From positions 3,534,001 to 3,598,000 of the forward strand of contig NZ_CP142884.1 of the NCBI RefSeq assembly GCF_040760075.1: 64,000 nt of DNA. Direction: 5' to 3'. Positions 19,697 through 28,654 of the stretch are shown here, piece by piece. Both the position numbers and the translations under genes were made by a program. Source of the DNA: Sphingobacterium sp. R2 (GTDB taxonomy: Bacteria; Bacteroidota; Bacteroidia; Sphingobacteriales; Sphingobacteriaceae). The notes under the pieces were generated by a model. It did no database searches and was not told where the DNA came from. It saw only the letters and a program-made list of their open reading frames with translations. Each line of letters starts with the position of its first letter. Positions within the stretch are counted from its first letter, which is position 1.

Positions 19697-21568
19697 ATGT
19701 ATTTTGATAAGCCAAAATTATTGATTGAGATGCATATTGACGGAAAGGAAGTGTCGCATTTCCTTTCGTTCAATATTCGTCAGCGTTTTAATGCCCACCA
19801 CGAGTTTGAACTCCGAATAGAGCACGGTAAACTCGGTATTCCGGGGTTGATTAATTTACAGGATAGCCGCGCTTATGTAGGGCGTACACTGGCGATTTCT
19901 TTTGGCTACGCGCAGGGAAACATGCAAAATTTTTCGGGCATCATTACCGAGGTCTCCTTGACGCAAAACCATGGTTACCAAGGGGTGTTGCAAATTAAAG
20001 GCTATAGTCCTACCATATTGATCGATCGTGGCAAAGACCTGGGGTCTTATTATGGAAAATCGCTCGGCGATATTGTCAAGCTGGCAACCCAGGATGTCGT
20101 ACAGAACGATCTACATATGCAAGTTAACCCGAGTCGATCTGAACCGATTGATTACCTGATCCAGTACCGTGAAAGCGATTTTGAATTTCTCAACCGCCTA
20201 TCTGCAGAGTACCTCGAATGGTTTTACTACGATGGTGAGCGCCTTCATTTTGGCAAACCATCGGACTTACCCACTGGAAAGGTGACCTATGGACGAGAGG
20301 TGAGCCGGCTTGATTATGGTATACAGATCCGCCCTGTAAACCACCGACGCTTTAGCTATTTGCCGCAGCATGACCAGTTGTTGGAAAGTACGAGCAACGT
20401 CAAATCGGATGGTCATCCGGATCAGGTTTTTGCCATGCAGCGGGCTTCCGAAACCTTTAGTAAAGTGTTTAGTCAACCCCTGGACATCCGTGTGGATACA
20501 CAGGGTGAACTGCAGCGTATCGTGCAACATCAGGAAGAGGCCAATGTAGGGCAGCTGCTCCAGGTGTCGTGCGACAGTGATTCACCGGCTATCCGTCTTG
20601 GGGCGCAGATAGAAATTGAGACAAGCCTGCGTCAGGACCTGAGCTTTGTAACCGATACCCTCGGTAAATTCCTGATTACCGAAGTGGAACACCACTTTGA
20701 TGATGTGGGCCGCTATACCAATCGGTTTAATGGCATTTTAGCGAGTACAGAACGTATACCGGTGCGCGAATATATACGGCCGCAGCCAGATATGCAGATG
20801 GCAGATGTCGTGGACAACAACGACCCCAGTGGTCAGGGAAGGATACGGGTGCGTTTCAAGTGGCAGTGTGCTAATAATGACGAAACAGAATGGTTGCGCA
20901 TCATCACCCCAAATGCAGGTACGGGTGACCGGGGTGTCAATAGGGGGTTCCTTTCGATACCCGAAATTGGTGATCACGTCATCGTGGCTTTTGAAGAGGG
21001 CAGCGTAGCGCGGCCCGTGGTAATGGGGAGCTTATACAACCAGAGCACGGCCGATAGTACACCGCAGATTCAGAACCACCTTAAGAGCATCACTACGCGG
21101 TCGGGTCATCTGATTGAGTTTGACGATAGCCAGTCTACACAAGGTATTAAGATAACGGATATCAAAGGAAATATTGTTCATATCGATAGCCAGGGTAGCA
21201 ATGTAACGATCACCGCACTGGAAAATATGACGTTGAACTGTAAAAATATGCAGATTAACGTCACTGAAAATATGGATGTACAGGTAGGTAAAGATCAAAG
21301 CACGTCTGTTGGCAACAACCAGACCGTTTCTGTGTCTAAAGATATCGCGACTACCGCAGGCAATAATTATTCGCTCACCGCTACCGGAGATATTAGTGAA
21401 GATTCGGACAATCGCACAGAAATTGCCAGCAAAGATTTTAATCGACAATCCGAAACATCAAACGAGCTGGCATCGGAAATGACGATCTTTAGCAATAAGG
21501 AAAACATGACCTTGCAGAGCGGAAAAACAATTGAGATAAACAGTGTCGAGAAATCTAAACTTTTTTAG
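19697..21568 (+). CDS. tssI: T6SS spike protein TssI (VgrG)
   Basis: This is a 623-residue VgrG. Residues 1 to about 350 are the gp27-like base, including DYLIQYRESDFEFLNRL. The gp5 OB-fold starts near residue 365 (DNNDPSGQGRIRVRFKW, then SIPEIGDHVIVAFEEG and RPVVMGSLYN). From about residue 470 repeated beta strands form the needle (MTLNCKNMQINVTENMDV and similar). It forms the trimeric puncturing tip on the Hcp tube, presumably sharpened by the DUF4280 PAAR-like protein at 25192. No toxin domain is fused. It leads an effector island with tight gene spacing. Confidence 0.95.
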   Translation: MYFDKPKLLIEMHIDGKEVSHFLSFNIRQRFNAHHEFELRIEHGKLGIPGLINLQDSRAYVGRTLAISFGYAQGNMQNFSGIITEVSLTQNHGYQGVLQIKGYSPTILIDRGKDLGSYYGKSLGDIVKLATQDVVQNDLHMQVNPSRSEPIDYLIQYRESDFEFLNRLSAEYLEWFYYDGERLHFGKPSDLPTGKVTYGREVSRLDYGIQIRPVNHRRFSYLPQHDQLLESTSNVKSDGHPDQVFAMQRASETFSKVFSQPLDIRVDTQGELQRIVQHQEEANVGQLLQVSCDSDSPAIRLGAQIEIETSLRQDLSFVTDTLGKFLITEVEHHFDDVGRYTNRFNGILASTERIPVREYIRPQPDMQMADVVDNNDPSGQGRIRVRFKWQCANNDETEWLRIITPNAGTGDRGVNRGFLSIPEIGDHVIVAFEEGSVARPVVMGSLYNQSTADSTPQIQNHLKSITTRSGHLIEFDDSQSTQGIKITDIKGNIVHIDSQGSNVTITALENMTLNCKNMQINVTENMDVQVGKDQSTSVGNNQTVSVSKDIATTAGNNYSLTATGDISEDSDNRTEIASKDFNRQSETSNELASEMTIFSNKENMTLQSGKTIEINSVEKSKLF

Positions 21569-21571
21569 CAC

Positions 21572-22618
21572 ATGCGTAAAAGGAACGACATAGATAAGAT
21601 CTTTTTACTCCTGTTCATGCTGATGAGTATTATTTCGAGTTGTCAGGAATCAAAAATGAGCGAAAAAAAATACATATGGAGTGGGGCACTTGTTGCGCCC
21701 AAAGAATACCCGGTGGAAATATATGATGGGGCTTTGATTAGTGAAGATTATACCTACCGTTTTGGTCCGATCTATGGAATTATACAGCAAGGCTGGAGCG
21801 TACAGTCTAAGGGGATGGGATCGCCGGATGAGCCTGTAGCGCTTCCGGACGAACTGCAGATGACCTGGTATGCTATTCAGGAGGAAAAATTCTATACTGG
21901 AAAATGGAAGCTGGATAAGCAGCAGCTTACCACTATCTGGGAAGAAGGAGCGATAGACGTCCGCACACAAAAAAAAGATGATTTTAAAACTTTGATTGTT
22001 GGCCTTGCTCCAGAAGGGAGACTGGCTCTTTGGGCGGACGGGCAGCGGCAGGTATTGTTAGCCATGTTTCAGGCACATGACACCACCATAACACAGGAAA
22101 CGGCACATGAGGATTTCGAACACTTCTTCAGGAAGGAATATCGCGACGCAGCCTATAAACCTCAAAAATTATATGGTGATGAACTGTATGCCACTTTGGA
22201 AGGCCAGGGTTGGCCAAAGCCACAGCTGTATATGGAATATAATAAAAAATATGCATGGAAATTTGCTGTAGAGGGCATTGAATTAGGCTCTAAAGATTAT
22301 TTTTTTTATCAGTGCTTCAACGGCGAGCGGGATATGCTTTTGAATACAGATAGTGCCAATACGAATCTGCCGAAAGCGATTCCGGAGCATGTATATGTAA
22401 AATGGGCAGATGGGGATAAAAAGTATGGGGTGGCTGACGTAAAATTTAAGTATGAGATTGTCAAAAAAGCATTTGAGGAATTTGAGCCGACAGAAAAGAT
22501 CGACTTGCTCTTTGAAATAGATCCTTCGGCCAATGTGCTGAATACCTATTTGCGCTCATCTTCCAAAAAGATAAAAATTGTGGGCTACGAGCCGGCATTG
22601 GTCCGGGTCGATAATTAG
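21572..22618 (+). CDS. DUF2931-family lipoprotein, probable immunity protein
   Basis: This is a 348-residue lipoprotein with a long basic start and lipobox SIISSC (Cys24). The fold-family features are those of DUF2931: an early LVAPKEYPVEIYDGAL, a GPIYGIIQQGWSVQSKG region, PDELQMTWYAIQEEKFYTGKW, and a later VYVKWADGDKKYGVADVKF. DUF2931 proteins often sit beside T6SS phospholipase genes. Here the gene lies 3 bases after vgrG and 5 bases before a Tle1-like lipase, so the natural reading is a periplasmic immunity protein against that lipase. This role is inferred from position. Confidence 0.8.
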   Translation: MRKRNDIDKIFLLLFMLMSIISSCQESKMSEKKYIWSGALVAPKEYPVEIYDGALISEDYTYRFGPIYGIIQQGWSVQSKGMGSPDEPVALPDELQMTWYAIQEEKFYTGKWKLDKQQLTTIWEEGAIDVRTQKKDDFKTLIVGLAPEGRLALWADGQRQVLLAMFQAHDTTITQETAHEDFEHFFRKEYRDAAYKPQKLYGDELYATLEGQGWPKPQLYMEYNKKYAWKFAVEGIELGSKDYFFYQCFNGERDMLLNTDSANTNLPKAIPEHVYVKWADGDKKYGVADVKFKYEIVKKAFEEFEPTEKIDLLFEIDPSANVLNTYLRSSSKKIKIVGYEPALVRVDN

Positions 22619-22623
22619 ATCGT

Positions 22624-23958
22624 ATGGCAAACGTTGAATTTAAGGAATATAATCCACCGCCAAGGAATACGCCTAAGCAATACAGCGTGACGATTGATAT
22701 ATTTTTTGATGGCACGAAAAATAACAAAAACAATACGGATGCGCGCCGGACGGGGCATAGTTCCTTTGCCAAATATGGAAAGTCAGACGATGAATCCAGC
22801 TACCAGAATGACTGGTCCAATGTAGCGCGGCTTTGGGAGAATTGTACCAATGCCAATAGGCTTTACATTGAGGGAATAGGAACCACCGACCGCCAAAAGG
22901 ATTCGACTATGGGCTATGCGTTTGGTTCGGGTTTTACGGGTATCCGTTTTAAGGTGCGTAAAGGATGTGAACAATCTGCTGATATTATCAAAAGAGAGTT
23001 TGAGGCAAATGCGGGTAAAGTGCTTCGGCAGATTATTTTTAATGTGTACGGCTTTAGCCGCGGTGCGGCGGCAGCCCGCAATTTTGTCTATGAGATCGGA
23101 AAGGCAGCCTATAAGGGCCGAAAGGTAGAGGCCGAGGGAATAACGGCTTATTACGACGGTGATAATATGCCTGCCCGCGAGGAAATGCCTGCAGGAGGGC
23201 ACCTTGGCTATGCCTTGAAGCTTAAAGGGATTAATTTAAACCCTGCTCATGTGATTGTTAATTTCCTCGGCATTTTTGATACGGTTGCTTCCTATTCTGA
23301 ACTTCCGATACCGCGCTTTTCTAATGATATCGCAGAACTCAATCTCAATACGCTCGGAAAGGCACAACATGTGGTGCATTTTACGGCGCGCGATGAGATG
23401 CGGGAGAACTTCTCGCTTACGCGTACGCCGAAAGGAATTGAAAAGGATCTGCCAGGAGTGCACTCCGATATCGGTGGAAGCTACCTGAGTGGGCCAGAAA
23501 TCAAACAGGAAATTGAGACGGCCATGTTAAGAGGTACATTGGAGCGACTGCGCGATAGATTGATTGCCGACGGTTGGTATAAGCCCGGTGAATTGACTAT
23601 TACCGATGGCTGGTACTGGGCATTGCGGGGTGAGAAACGTATGGTTCACAAAGAATATAGCTTTATACCGCTCCATTTTATGGGACAGTTTGGTAAAGAC
23701 AACAATGCCGCGTTGGACCGCGGCAAAATGGAGGCTAAATATTCGATCACCGGACATGCGGTACTGCAGAGCACAAAGTCCAAATTGAGTGCTTATGTCT
23801 TTAACGGCGCAGCTTATCCGTACGGTGGCAAACAGTTAACAAGTGCTAATTTGAATGAACTAAAAGTCCTGCGTTATGGTTATTTTCATCGATCGGCGCG
23901 TAGAGAGGGTATCGGAATGGATCCAAATAACAACTGGCAACGGGTGGAGTTAAAATAG
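22624..23958 (+). CDS. Tle1-like (DUF2235) T6SS phospholipase effector
   Basis: This is a 444-residue alpha/beta hydrolase of the DUF2235/Tle1 family, predicted to cut membrane phospholipids in a rival cell. The early segment SVTIDIFFDGTKNNKNN is typical. The nucleophile elbow is GFSRG with Ser145. Likely partners are Asp219 (GIFDTVAS) and His280 (PGVHSDIGGSY). There is no signal peptide, which fits delivery by T6SS. It follows vgrG and the DUF2931 lipoprotein directly. Cargo of VgrG, its PAAR-like tip or Hcp are all possible. Confidence 0.92.
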   Translation: MANVEFKEYNPPPRNTPKQYSVTIDIFFDGTKNNKNNTDARRTGHSSFAKYGKSDDESSYQNDWSNVARLWENCTNANRLYIEGIGTTDRQKDSTMGYAFGSGFTGIRFKVRKGCEQSADIIKREFEANAGKVLRQIIFNVYGFSRGAAAARNFVYEIGKAAYKGRKVEAEGITAYYDGDNMPAREEMPAGGHLGYALKLKGINLNPAHVIVNFLGIFDTVASYSELPIPRFSNDIAELNLNTLGKAQHVVHFTARDEMRENFSLTRTPKGIEKDLPGVHSDIGGSYLSGPEIKQEIETAMLRGTLERLRDRLIADGWYKPGELTITDGWYWALRGEKRMVHKEYSFIPLHFMGQFGKDNNAALDRGKMEAKYSITGHAVLQSTKSKLSAYVFNGAAYPYGGKQLTSANLNELKVLRYGYFHRSARREGIGMDPNNNWQRVELK

Positions 23959-23999
23959 AAACGTTACATCATTTTTTGAAATCCGGGACAGGAGGTAAT

Positions 24000-24182
24000 A
24001 TGGCAATTTTAAAACAAGCAACGAATATTAAAATAAATGTGCAAGCAAAATATAACTTACAGGTTACTGGGAAGGTACAGAAGCTTGCTGATAAGCTCAA
24101 TGCGGAAGCGCGTGAAGGAAATTTGATATTGGCGAGTAATAAAAGGGTGCATGGTCGTGGAAACAAGGAGGGCGAAATATGA
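24000..24182 (+). CDS. Small protein of unknown function in the effector island
   Basis: This is a 60-residue basic protein beginning MAILKQATNIKINVQAKYNL. A GGAGG ribosome-binding site at 23991-23995 supports the ATG at 24000. Its stop overlaps the next start as ATGA at 24179-24182, so the pair is translationally coupled. The composition (short beta strands, Asn and Lys rich) is a little like VgrG needle repeats, but no family is recognised. It may be an adaptor or a small partner of the next protein. Confidence 0.65.
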   Translation: MAILKQATNIKINVQAKYNLQVTGKVQKLADKLNAEAREGNLILASNKRVHGRGNKEGEI

Positions 24183-25189
24183 CAAAGAGATTCAGTTTGT
24201 TGGTTGATGATGATTCCCAGGGCGTTGGTTACCAATCGCCTTTGCTGGAAGCTAATAATGAGCAGAACAGTATTCCAATATTGAAGCAAATCAAATTCCA
24301 GCAACTGAACCTACAATGGCCGATCAATAGTTGGCGAAAATATGGCGTGCAAATAGATTTCTCGGAGGGAGATGAAAAAAACGAAATTAAATTTGAAACG
24401 GTAATTACGCGTTTGGATGACCATTCTACGGGCGATCGTGTTGTTGAGATCAACCGTTCTGAGGATATATGGATCAATGAGAAGGAACCCGATTTGGTGA
24501 TGGACAAATTGGCACACGAAACCGGAAAGGTGATTTACCCACTTCAGCTAAGGGTGAACGCTCTTGGGGAAGCGATAGCTATAGAAAATCACTCAGCGAT
24601 AGTTAAACGCTGGACAGAGACGAAAAAGAATCTATCGAGTTATTTTGAAGGTGAATTTTTTGACAAATATATTTTCAAAACTGAAGCTGTCTTATTCGAT
24701 CTCGACCGTTTTACTTTTGCTGTGCTCTATCGGGACTGGTTTATGCAAAGCTATTTTCTTCCGATTTTTAAAAACTATGGCGAAGATAAAACGCGGCGGG
24801 ATTATTTGAAATTTCCGTTGCCTGCAAGTTTCGCAAATCCGGGATTTTTTACCCAACAGACTATTGTCGGACACACAACCGATCAAGGAGCAATTGAGTT
24901 AATCCACCAGGGCGAGCTAAAAGAAGACGAAGGTTTAACAATTCAGAAATATAAAGGTAATTATGAAGCACTAATCAGATTGAACCCTTTTCACAATCAT
25001 ATAGTGGCTTACAAAGGGCAGTGGAACATTAGAGAGCATGATAAAGATATAGCTGTAGGAATAAAATATTTTGAATTGGACAATCCAGCTCTTTTTTCAA
25101 AAAATAATTGGACTATAGCAAATCAATCTCAGGCTGCGGAACCTGAAAAAGAAAGACAAGGGAGTTTTTTAAAGAAATTATTTGATTAA
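24179..25189 (+). CDS. Unknown protein of the T6SS effector island
   Basis: This is a 336-residue soluble protein with no signal peptide, no TM helix and no family I recognise. It has alternating beta-rich segments (for example LQWPINSWRKYGVQIDFSEG) and a charged C-terminal tail ending GSFLKKLFD. The start overlaps the stop of the 60-residue gene, and the stop is 2 bases before the DUF4280 gene, so it belongs to the same transcript. Its place between a lipase and a PAAR-like tip would suit a cargo adaptor/chaperone or a structural accessory. No catalytic motif is evident. Confidence 0.72.
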   Translation: MTKRFSLLVDDDSQGVGYQSPLLEANNEQNSIPILKQIKFQQLNLQWPINSWRKYGVQIDFSEGDEKNEIKFETVITRLDDHSTGDRVVEINRSEDIWINEKEPDLVMDKLAHETGKVIYPLQLRVNALGEAIAIENHSAIVKRWTETKKNLSSYFEGEFFDKYIFKTEAVLFDLDRFTFAVLYRDWFMQSYFLPIFKNYGEDKTRRDYLKFPLPASFANPGFFTQQTIVGHTTDQGAIELIHQGELKEDEGLTIQKYKGNYEALIRLNPFHNHIVAYKGQWNIREHDKDIAVGIKYFELDNPALFSKNNWTIANQSQAAEPEKERQGSFLKKLFD

Positions 25190-25191
25190 CT

Positions 25192-25662
25192 ATGGCAGAA
25201 AAACATGTAGTCGTACAGGGTGCCGAATGTATGTGTAAATTCGGTACCAGCCCTGATAAATTAAAAGTATTGAAGAATTCCAAGGAATTTGTAAACGATA
25301 AAAATGCCACAAAAAAGAGTATCGCGAGTACGGTAGATCTAGGTGCCACGTTTGAAAAGAATATGTTTGGATCTTGTTCCAAGCTGAATAACAAACCTTG
25401 CAATGCAGTGGTATCCGAATGGTCCAATTATTACCAAGATATTATTTTAAAAAATGGAGGAAAGATACTTTTGGAAGATTCCAAAGGGGCTTGCCCTATA
25501 GGTGGAAAAGACTGTATATCCATTGTGCAACATGGACAGAAGGCTGAACCGTCTGATGAGAACAAAAAAAATGCAAACGAGAATGTACAGAGCCAGTTAA
25601 ATCCAATGGAGATACCTGATGAGCTTTCTACAACAAGTCAAGAAGAGGTTATTGATGCTTAA
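25192..25662 (+). CDS. DUF4280 PAAR-like T6SS tip protein
   Basis: This is a 156-residue protein of the DUF4280/PAAR-like family. It starts HVVVQGAECMCKFGTSPD and has conserved Cys pairs: CMC near residue 15, the SCSKLNNKPC region, and the ACPIGGKDC region, which should form a metal or disulfide-held cone. The C-terminal 45 residues are polar and disordered. It should cap the VgrG spike and help recruit effectors. It lies directly before the large OmpA-domain gene, which makes that protein its likely cargo. Confidence 0.87.
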   Translation: MAEKHVVVQGAECMCKFGTSPDKLKVLKNSKEFVNDKNATKKSIASTVDLGATFEKNMFGSCSKLNNKPCNAVVSEWSNYYQDIILKNGGKILLEDSKGACPIGGKDCISIVQHGQKAEPSDENKKNANENVQSQLNPMEIPDELSTTSQEEVIDA

Positions 25663-25671
25663 TTCGTATTT

Positions 25672-28653
25672 ATGGCAAAGAAAGGTGTAAAGAGAATTGA
25701 TGTACTCCCCGGAACTCCGCTAATAAGCAAGAACAGTTCGGTCATTGTGATACCCGCCGCTACAGCTATCAAGTTTCAGGTAGCAGAATGGTTTCCGGGA
25801 ACATCTGAAGCCGAAAAAAAAGGTGAAGTATTCTGGATCAGGCAATCGGAAAATAGAGGTGTGGATTATTTTAAGCAAAAGAAAAAATTCAACGACTATA
25901 GTTTATCAATTCCAAAGAGCTTGGCGGGGGGTACGCGGTTTTATTTGGAAGCGAGTTTAACCGGCTTCAAAGATAAGGAAATTACTGGGGTATTTGTTCG
26001 CGCTTACGCGCCCTATCGCGTGGTGAAATCCTATTGGAAAGAAAACACACCGAGCAACAATCTACAGATTCATAATGGCAATCCCACACAATTCAACCGT
26101 CCGCTACTGCTCAATCTTGTTATGGAAGGTGTCAATGATTATGAATGTATCGTGGAGATTTATAATTGTGAGGCAAACCTGTTTTCAGCCACCGATGATC
26201 AGCTCGTAGGTACCTACACACGAACTGTAAAAAATGGCGAGTTAAATCTGGAGATTGCTGCTTCGGAAACCATGCGATGGAAAACAAAAATGGGATTTAA
26301 GAAACCCAAAGAACGCTTTTACATTATGATCAGGGTTAAAGGGCAGAAGGGATATATCAAAGATACCACACCTAAAGAAGATATACGGCATGCAGTACAT
26401 CTGTATATTCTCAACCAGGTCGGCGTTTGGCTAGAACCCGTGATGCCAAAGACCAATAAAGTTGTCACAGTAAATGAGAATGAAGCCAAGCCGCAGAAGA
26501 ATGACCACTGTAAATTTCAGACAATCAGCGTTCATGATCGCGAAAAGGTGACGATTTTATTTAACGAGAAAGACCCGAAGACTTTCGCTGTAGCGGAAAA
26601 GAATTATCGCTTTTCATTTGATCTTTTTTACGGCACGGATCAGTATGAAGTGCCGCAGGAGTCAAAAGCTATATTGAATAATATTGTAAAATTCTTAAAA
26701 AATAATCCCCAGATATCTGCGAAGGTTGAGTCCTTTGCAGATATACGTAATACCCATGAATATAATCAAAACTTAACCGATAAGCGTGCTAACCGCATCT
26801 TGAGCTACCTGTATACCAATGGAGTAAGCAATCGTTTGACAGTAGGTTCGTATGGTGAATCAAAAGCCAAACAGTTCCAGTATTTGACGAATGAAGACCG
26901 CCCGATACATAAAATTAACCGTAAGACGGCGATTTCCTTTGATCTGAAAAATCTCAAACGTATTTTTTATAATACTATTCTCCCTAATATGGAGCAGCAG
27001 ACCGATCTGTCTATTTATATAAAAGGCTTCGATACGGCGGGATGCTTATTTAAGGGCGATAAAAAGCATGATAAGAATAAAGCCAAATACCTTGAATTAG
27101 TCAACGTCAATCAAAGCCGCGAAGCGGTTAAGGATATCAGTATTTCAGGTGAAAAGCTGAATATAAAAGTGTTTTCGTTTGAAGCAGGTATGTTTCCTAC
27201 TCAGATCGCATTGACTCCAAATCGGTATGAATTACGCATCAATTCCTGTGCTTATTTTCCAGACAAATCGCAGACTACTGTTGTCGTAAATGCATTTACG
27301 GACGCGGTATGGATTATACACGCAGTATATGATTATACCGGGAAATATCCTTTGAACTGCCGCGGGACTGCAGTGGATACGCCGATTGTTCGTGGTGTAG
27401 CGGGGTTGATGGAAAAGGCACAGCCGTATATCGATCTCTATCTTAAGGTGCTGGCGTATTTTCCAATGATGGGGCCCCTGCATGGTGAACTTTTGAAATT
27501 GGTGATCGAGTACTTTAAGTCCGAGGCTGAGATGTACGGTTTAGGCTATGGAAAAAAATGGAATTTTAGCGGAGGTAAATTTGGGAAAGAAGAAAGCTAT
27601 GCGCAAGGTAATCAGGATCTGGTTGAAAAAGGGATATTGACGCTCACCATTTTGGTTATGATTGTCGAAATCATTATAGCGGTATTGACAATGGGAGAAT
27701 CTGCAGCGACAAAACTTCCAAAGCTTAAAAAATTGGCTAAGGGAATTAAGAAGGTGCAAGATGCCGGAAAGAAAGTTACCGACCTCGGATTTGATTTTAT
27801 ATTTCCGAAAGTTGCATTTACCTATGGCTCATACCTCGAAAAAGTGAACAAAATTGTTCATTTTGTCACACAGTTTAATATCAAAGCAGACCCTGTGATC
27901 GGAATAAAGTTTGCTAAGAAATTGGAATTAAAAGATTTATTGGCAAACTCCTTTATACAAAATGATAAAGATCTCGCCGATTCTTTAGAAAAAGAAAAAA
28001 TAAATCGCGATGATTTGTTAAAAGATAATTTGAAAAAAACTGCTCGAAATAAATTAGCTGGTAAACTAACGGATGGTATAGGTGAAGGATTTCAGACATT
28101 ATTAGATAGGGCAGGTGTAGACGCTAAAATCAGTATTTTCTTTTCAGGAGAAATTAAACAGGAATACCAGCTAAAAGTGTCCGCACCTGCTAGCTACGAG
28201 CAATATGATGGCAAGGTCGAGGTGAAAAATCAGCTCGTTTCTGGTTTTAATAACAGTGCCGGTAAGTCGATCGGTGAATCTTCCATTAAAATGAAAGGCG
28301 AATTAGAAGCAAAAGGTAGAGTTTACTTGGTCGGCTGCGTACCTATAGATCCTTTTTCTGCCCAGCGTTATTTTGGGAATTTCGCTACCCGTATCGATGC
28401 TTTTCTTTCTGCAAGTATGGAATCTCATTTTAATCATACACGCACTTGGAGTGCAGGCGATCGCGAGGGGCTTTATTACCAAGATACGATTTATTTTTCG
28501 GGTATTAAAGGCAGTGTGCAGTTGGGTGTGGATTCCAATCGTGGAGATGATGACACATGGGATGTTGCCAATAAAAAGGCTAATCTCATCAATACTGAAT
28601 TTAATTTGTTTGGTGAACACACATTTAAAATGCCAAAAATTCAATTTTTATAA
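25672..28653 (+). CDS. Large OmpA-domain protein, candidate T6SS effector
   Basis: This is a 993-residue protein without a signal peptide. Residues 1 to about 300 are beta-rich repeats of a kind seen in Bacteroidota T6SS cargo. An OmpA-like peptidoglycan-binding domain covers about 308-424 (FSFDLFYGTDQYEVP, then LTDKRANRILSYLYTNGV and GSYGESK). Then comes a middle region with a Cys-containing LNCRGTAVDTP segment. A strong hydrophobic helix lies at about 654-673 (TLTILVMIVEIIIAVLTMGE) followed by a Lys-rich amphipathic stretch, and the last 200 residues are beta-rich. OmpA domain plus hydrophobic toxin-like end suggests a periplasm-acting or pore-forming effector. It lies 9 bases after the PAAR-like gene, and the stop is 1 base from a lipoprotein that may be its immunity protein. 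The toxin role is inference. Confidence 0.8.
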   Translation: MAKKGVKRIDVLPGTPLISKNSSVIVIPAATAIKFQVAEWFPGTSEAEKKGEVFWIRQSENRGVDYFKQKKKFNDYSLSIPKSLAGGTRFYLEASLTGFKDKEITGVFVRAYAPYRVVKSYWKENTPSNNLQIHNGNPTQFNRPLLLNLVMEGVNDYECIVEIYNCEANLFSATDDQLVGTYTRTVKNGELNLEIAASETMRWKTKMGFKKPKERFYIMIRVKGQKGYIKDTTPKEDIRHAVHLYILNQVGVWLEPVMPKTNKVVTVNENEAKPQKNDHCKFQTISVHDREKVTILFNEKDPKTFAVAEKNYRFSFDLFYGTDQYEVPQESKAILNNIVKFLKNNPQISAKVESFADIRNTHEYNQNLTDKRANRILSYLYTNGVSNRLTVGSYGESKAKQFQYLTNEDRPIHKINRKTAISFDLKNLKRIFYNTILPNMEQQTDLSIYIKGFDTAGCLFKGDKKHDKNKAKYLELVNVNQSREAVKDISISGEKLNIKVFSFEAGMFPTQIALTPNRYELRINSCAYFPDKSQTTVVVNAFTDAVWIIHAVYDYTGKYPLNCRGTAVDTPIVRGVAGLMEKAQPYIDLYLKVLAYFPMMGPLHGELLKLVIEYFKSEAEMYGLGYGKKWNFSGGKFGKEESYAQGNQDLVEKGILTLTILVMIVEIIIAVLTMGESAATKLPKLKKLAKGIKKVQDAGKKVTDLGFDFIFPKVAFTYGSYLEKVNKIVHFVTQFNIKADPVIGIKFAKKLELKDLLANSFIQNDKDLADSLEKEKINRDDLLKDNLKKTARNKLAGKLTDGIGEGFQTLLDRAGVDAKISIFFSGEIKQEYQLKVSAPASYEQYDGKVEVKNQLVSGFNNSAGKSIGESSIKMKGELEAKGRVYLVGCVPIDPFSAQRYFGNFATRIDAFLSASMESHFNHTRTWSAGDREGLYYQDTIYFSGIKGSVQLGVDSNRGDDDTWDVANKKANLINTEFNLFGEHTFKMPKIQFL

Positions 28654-28654
28654 C

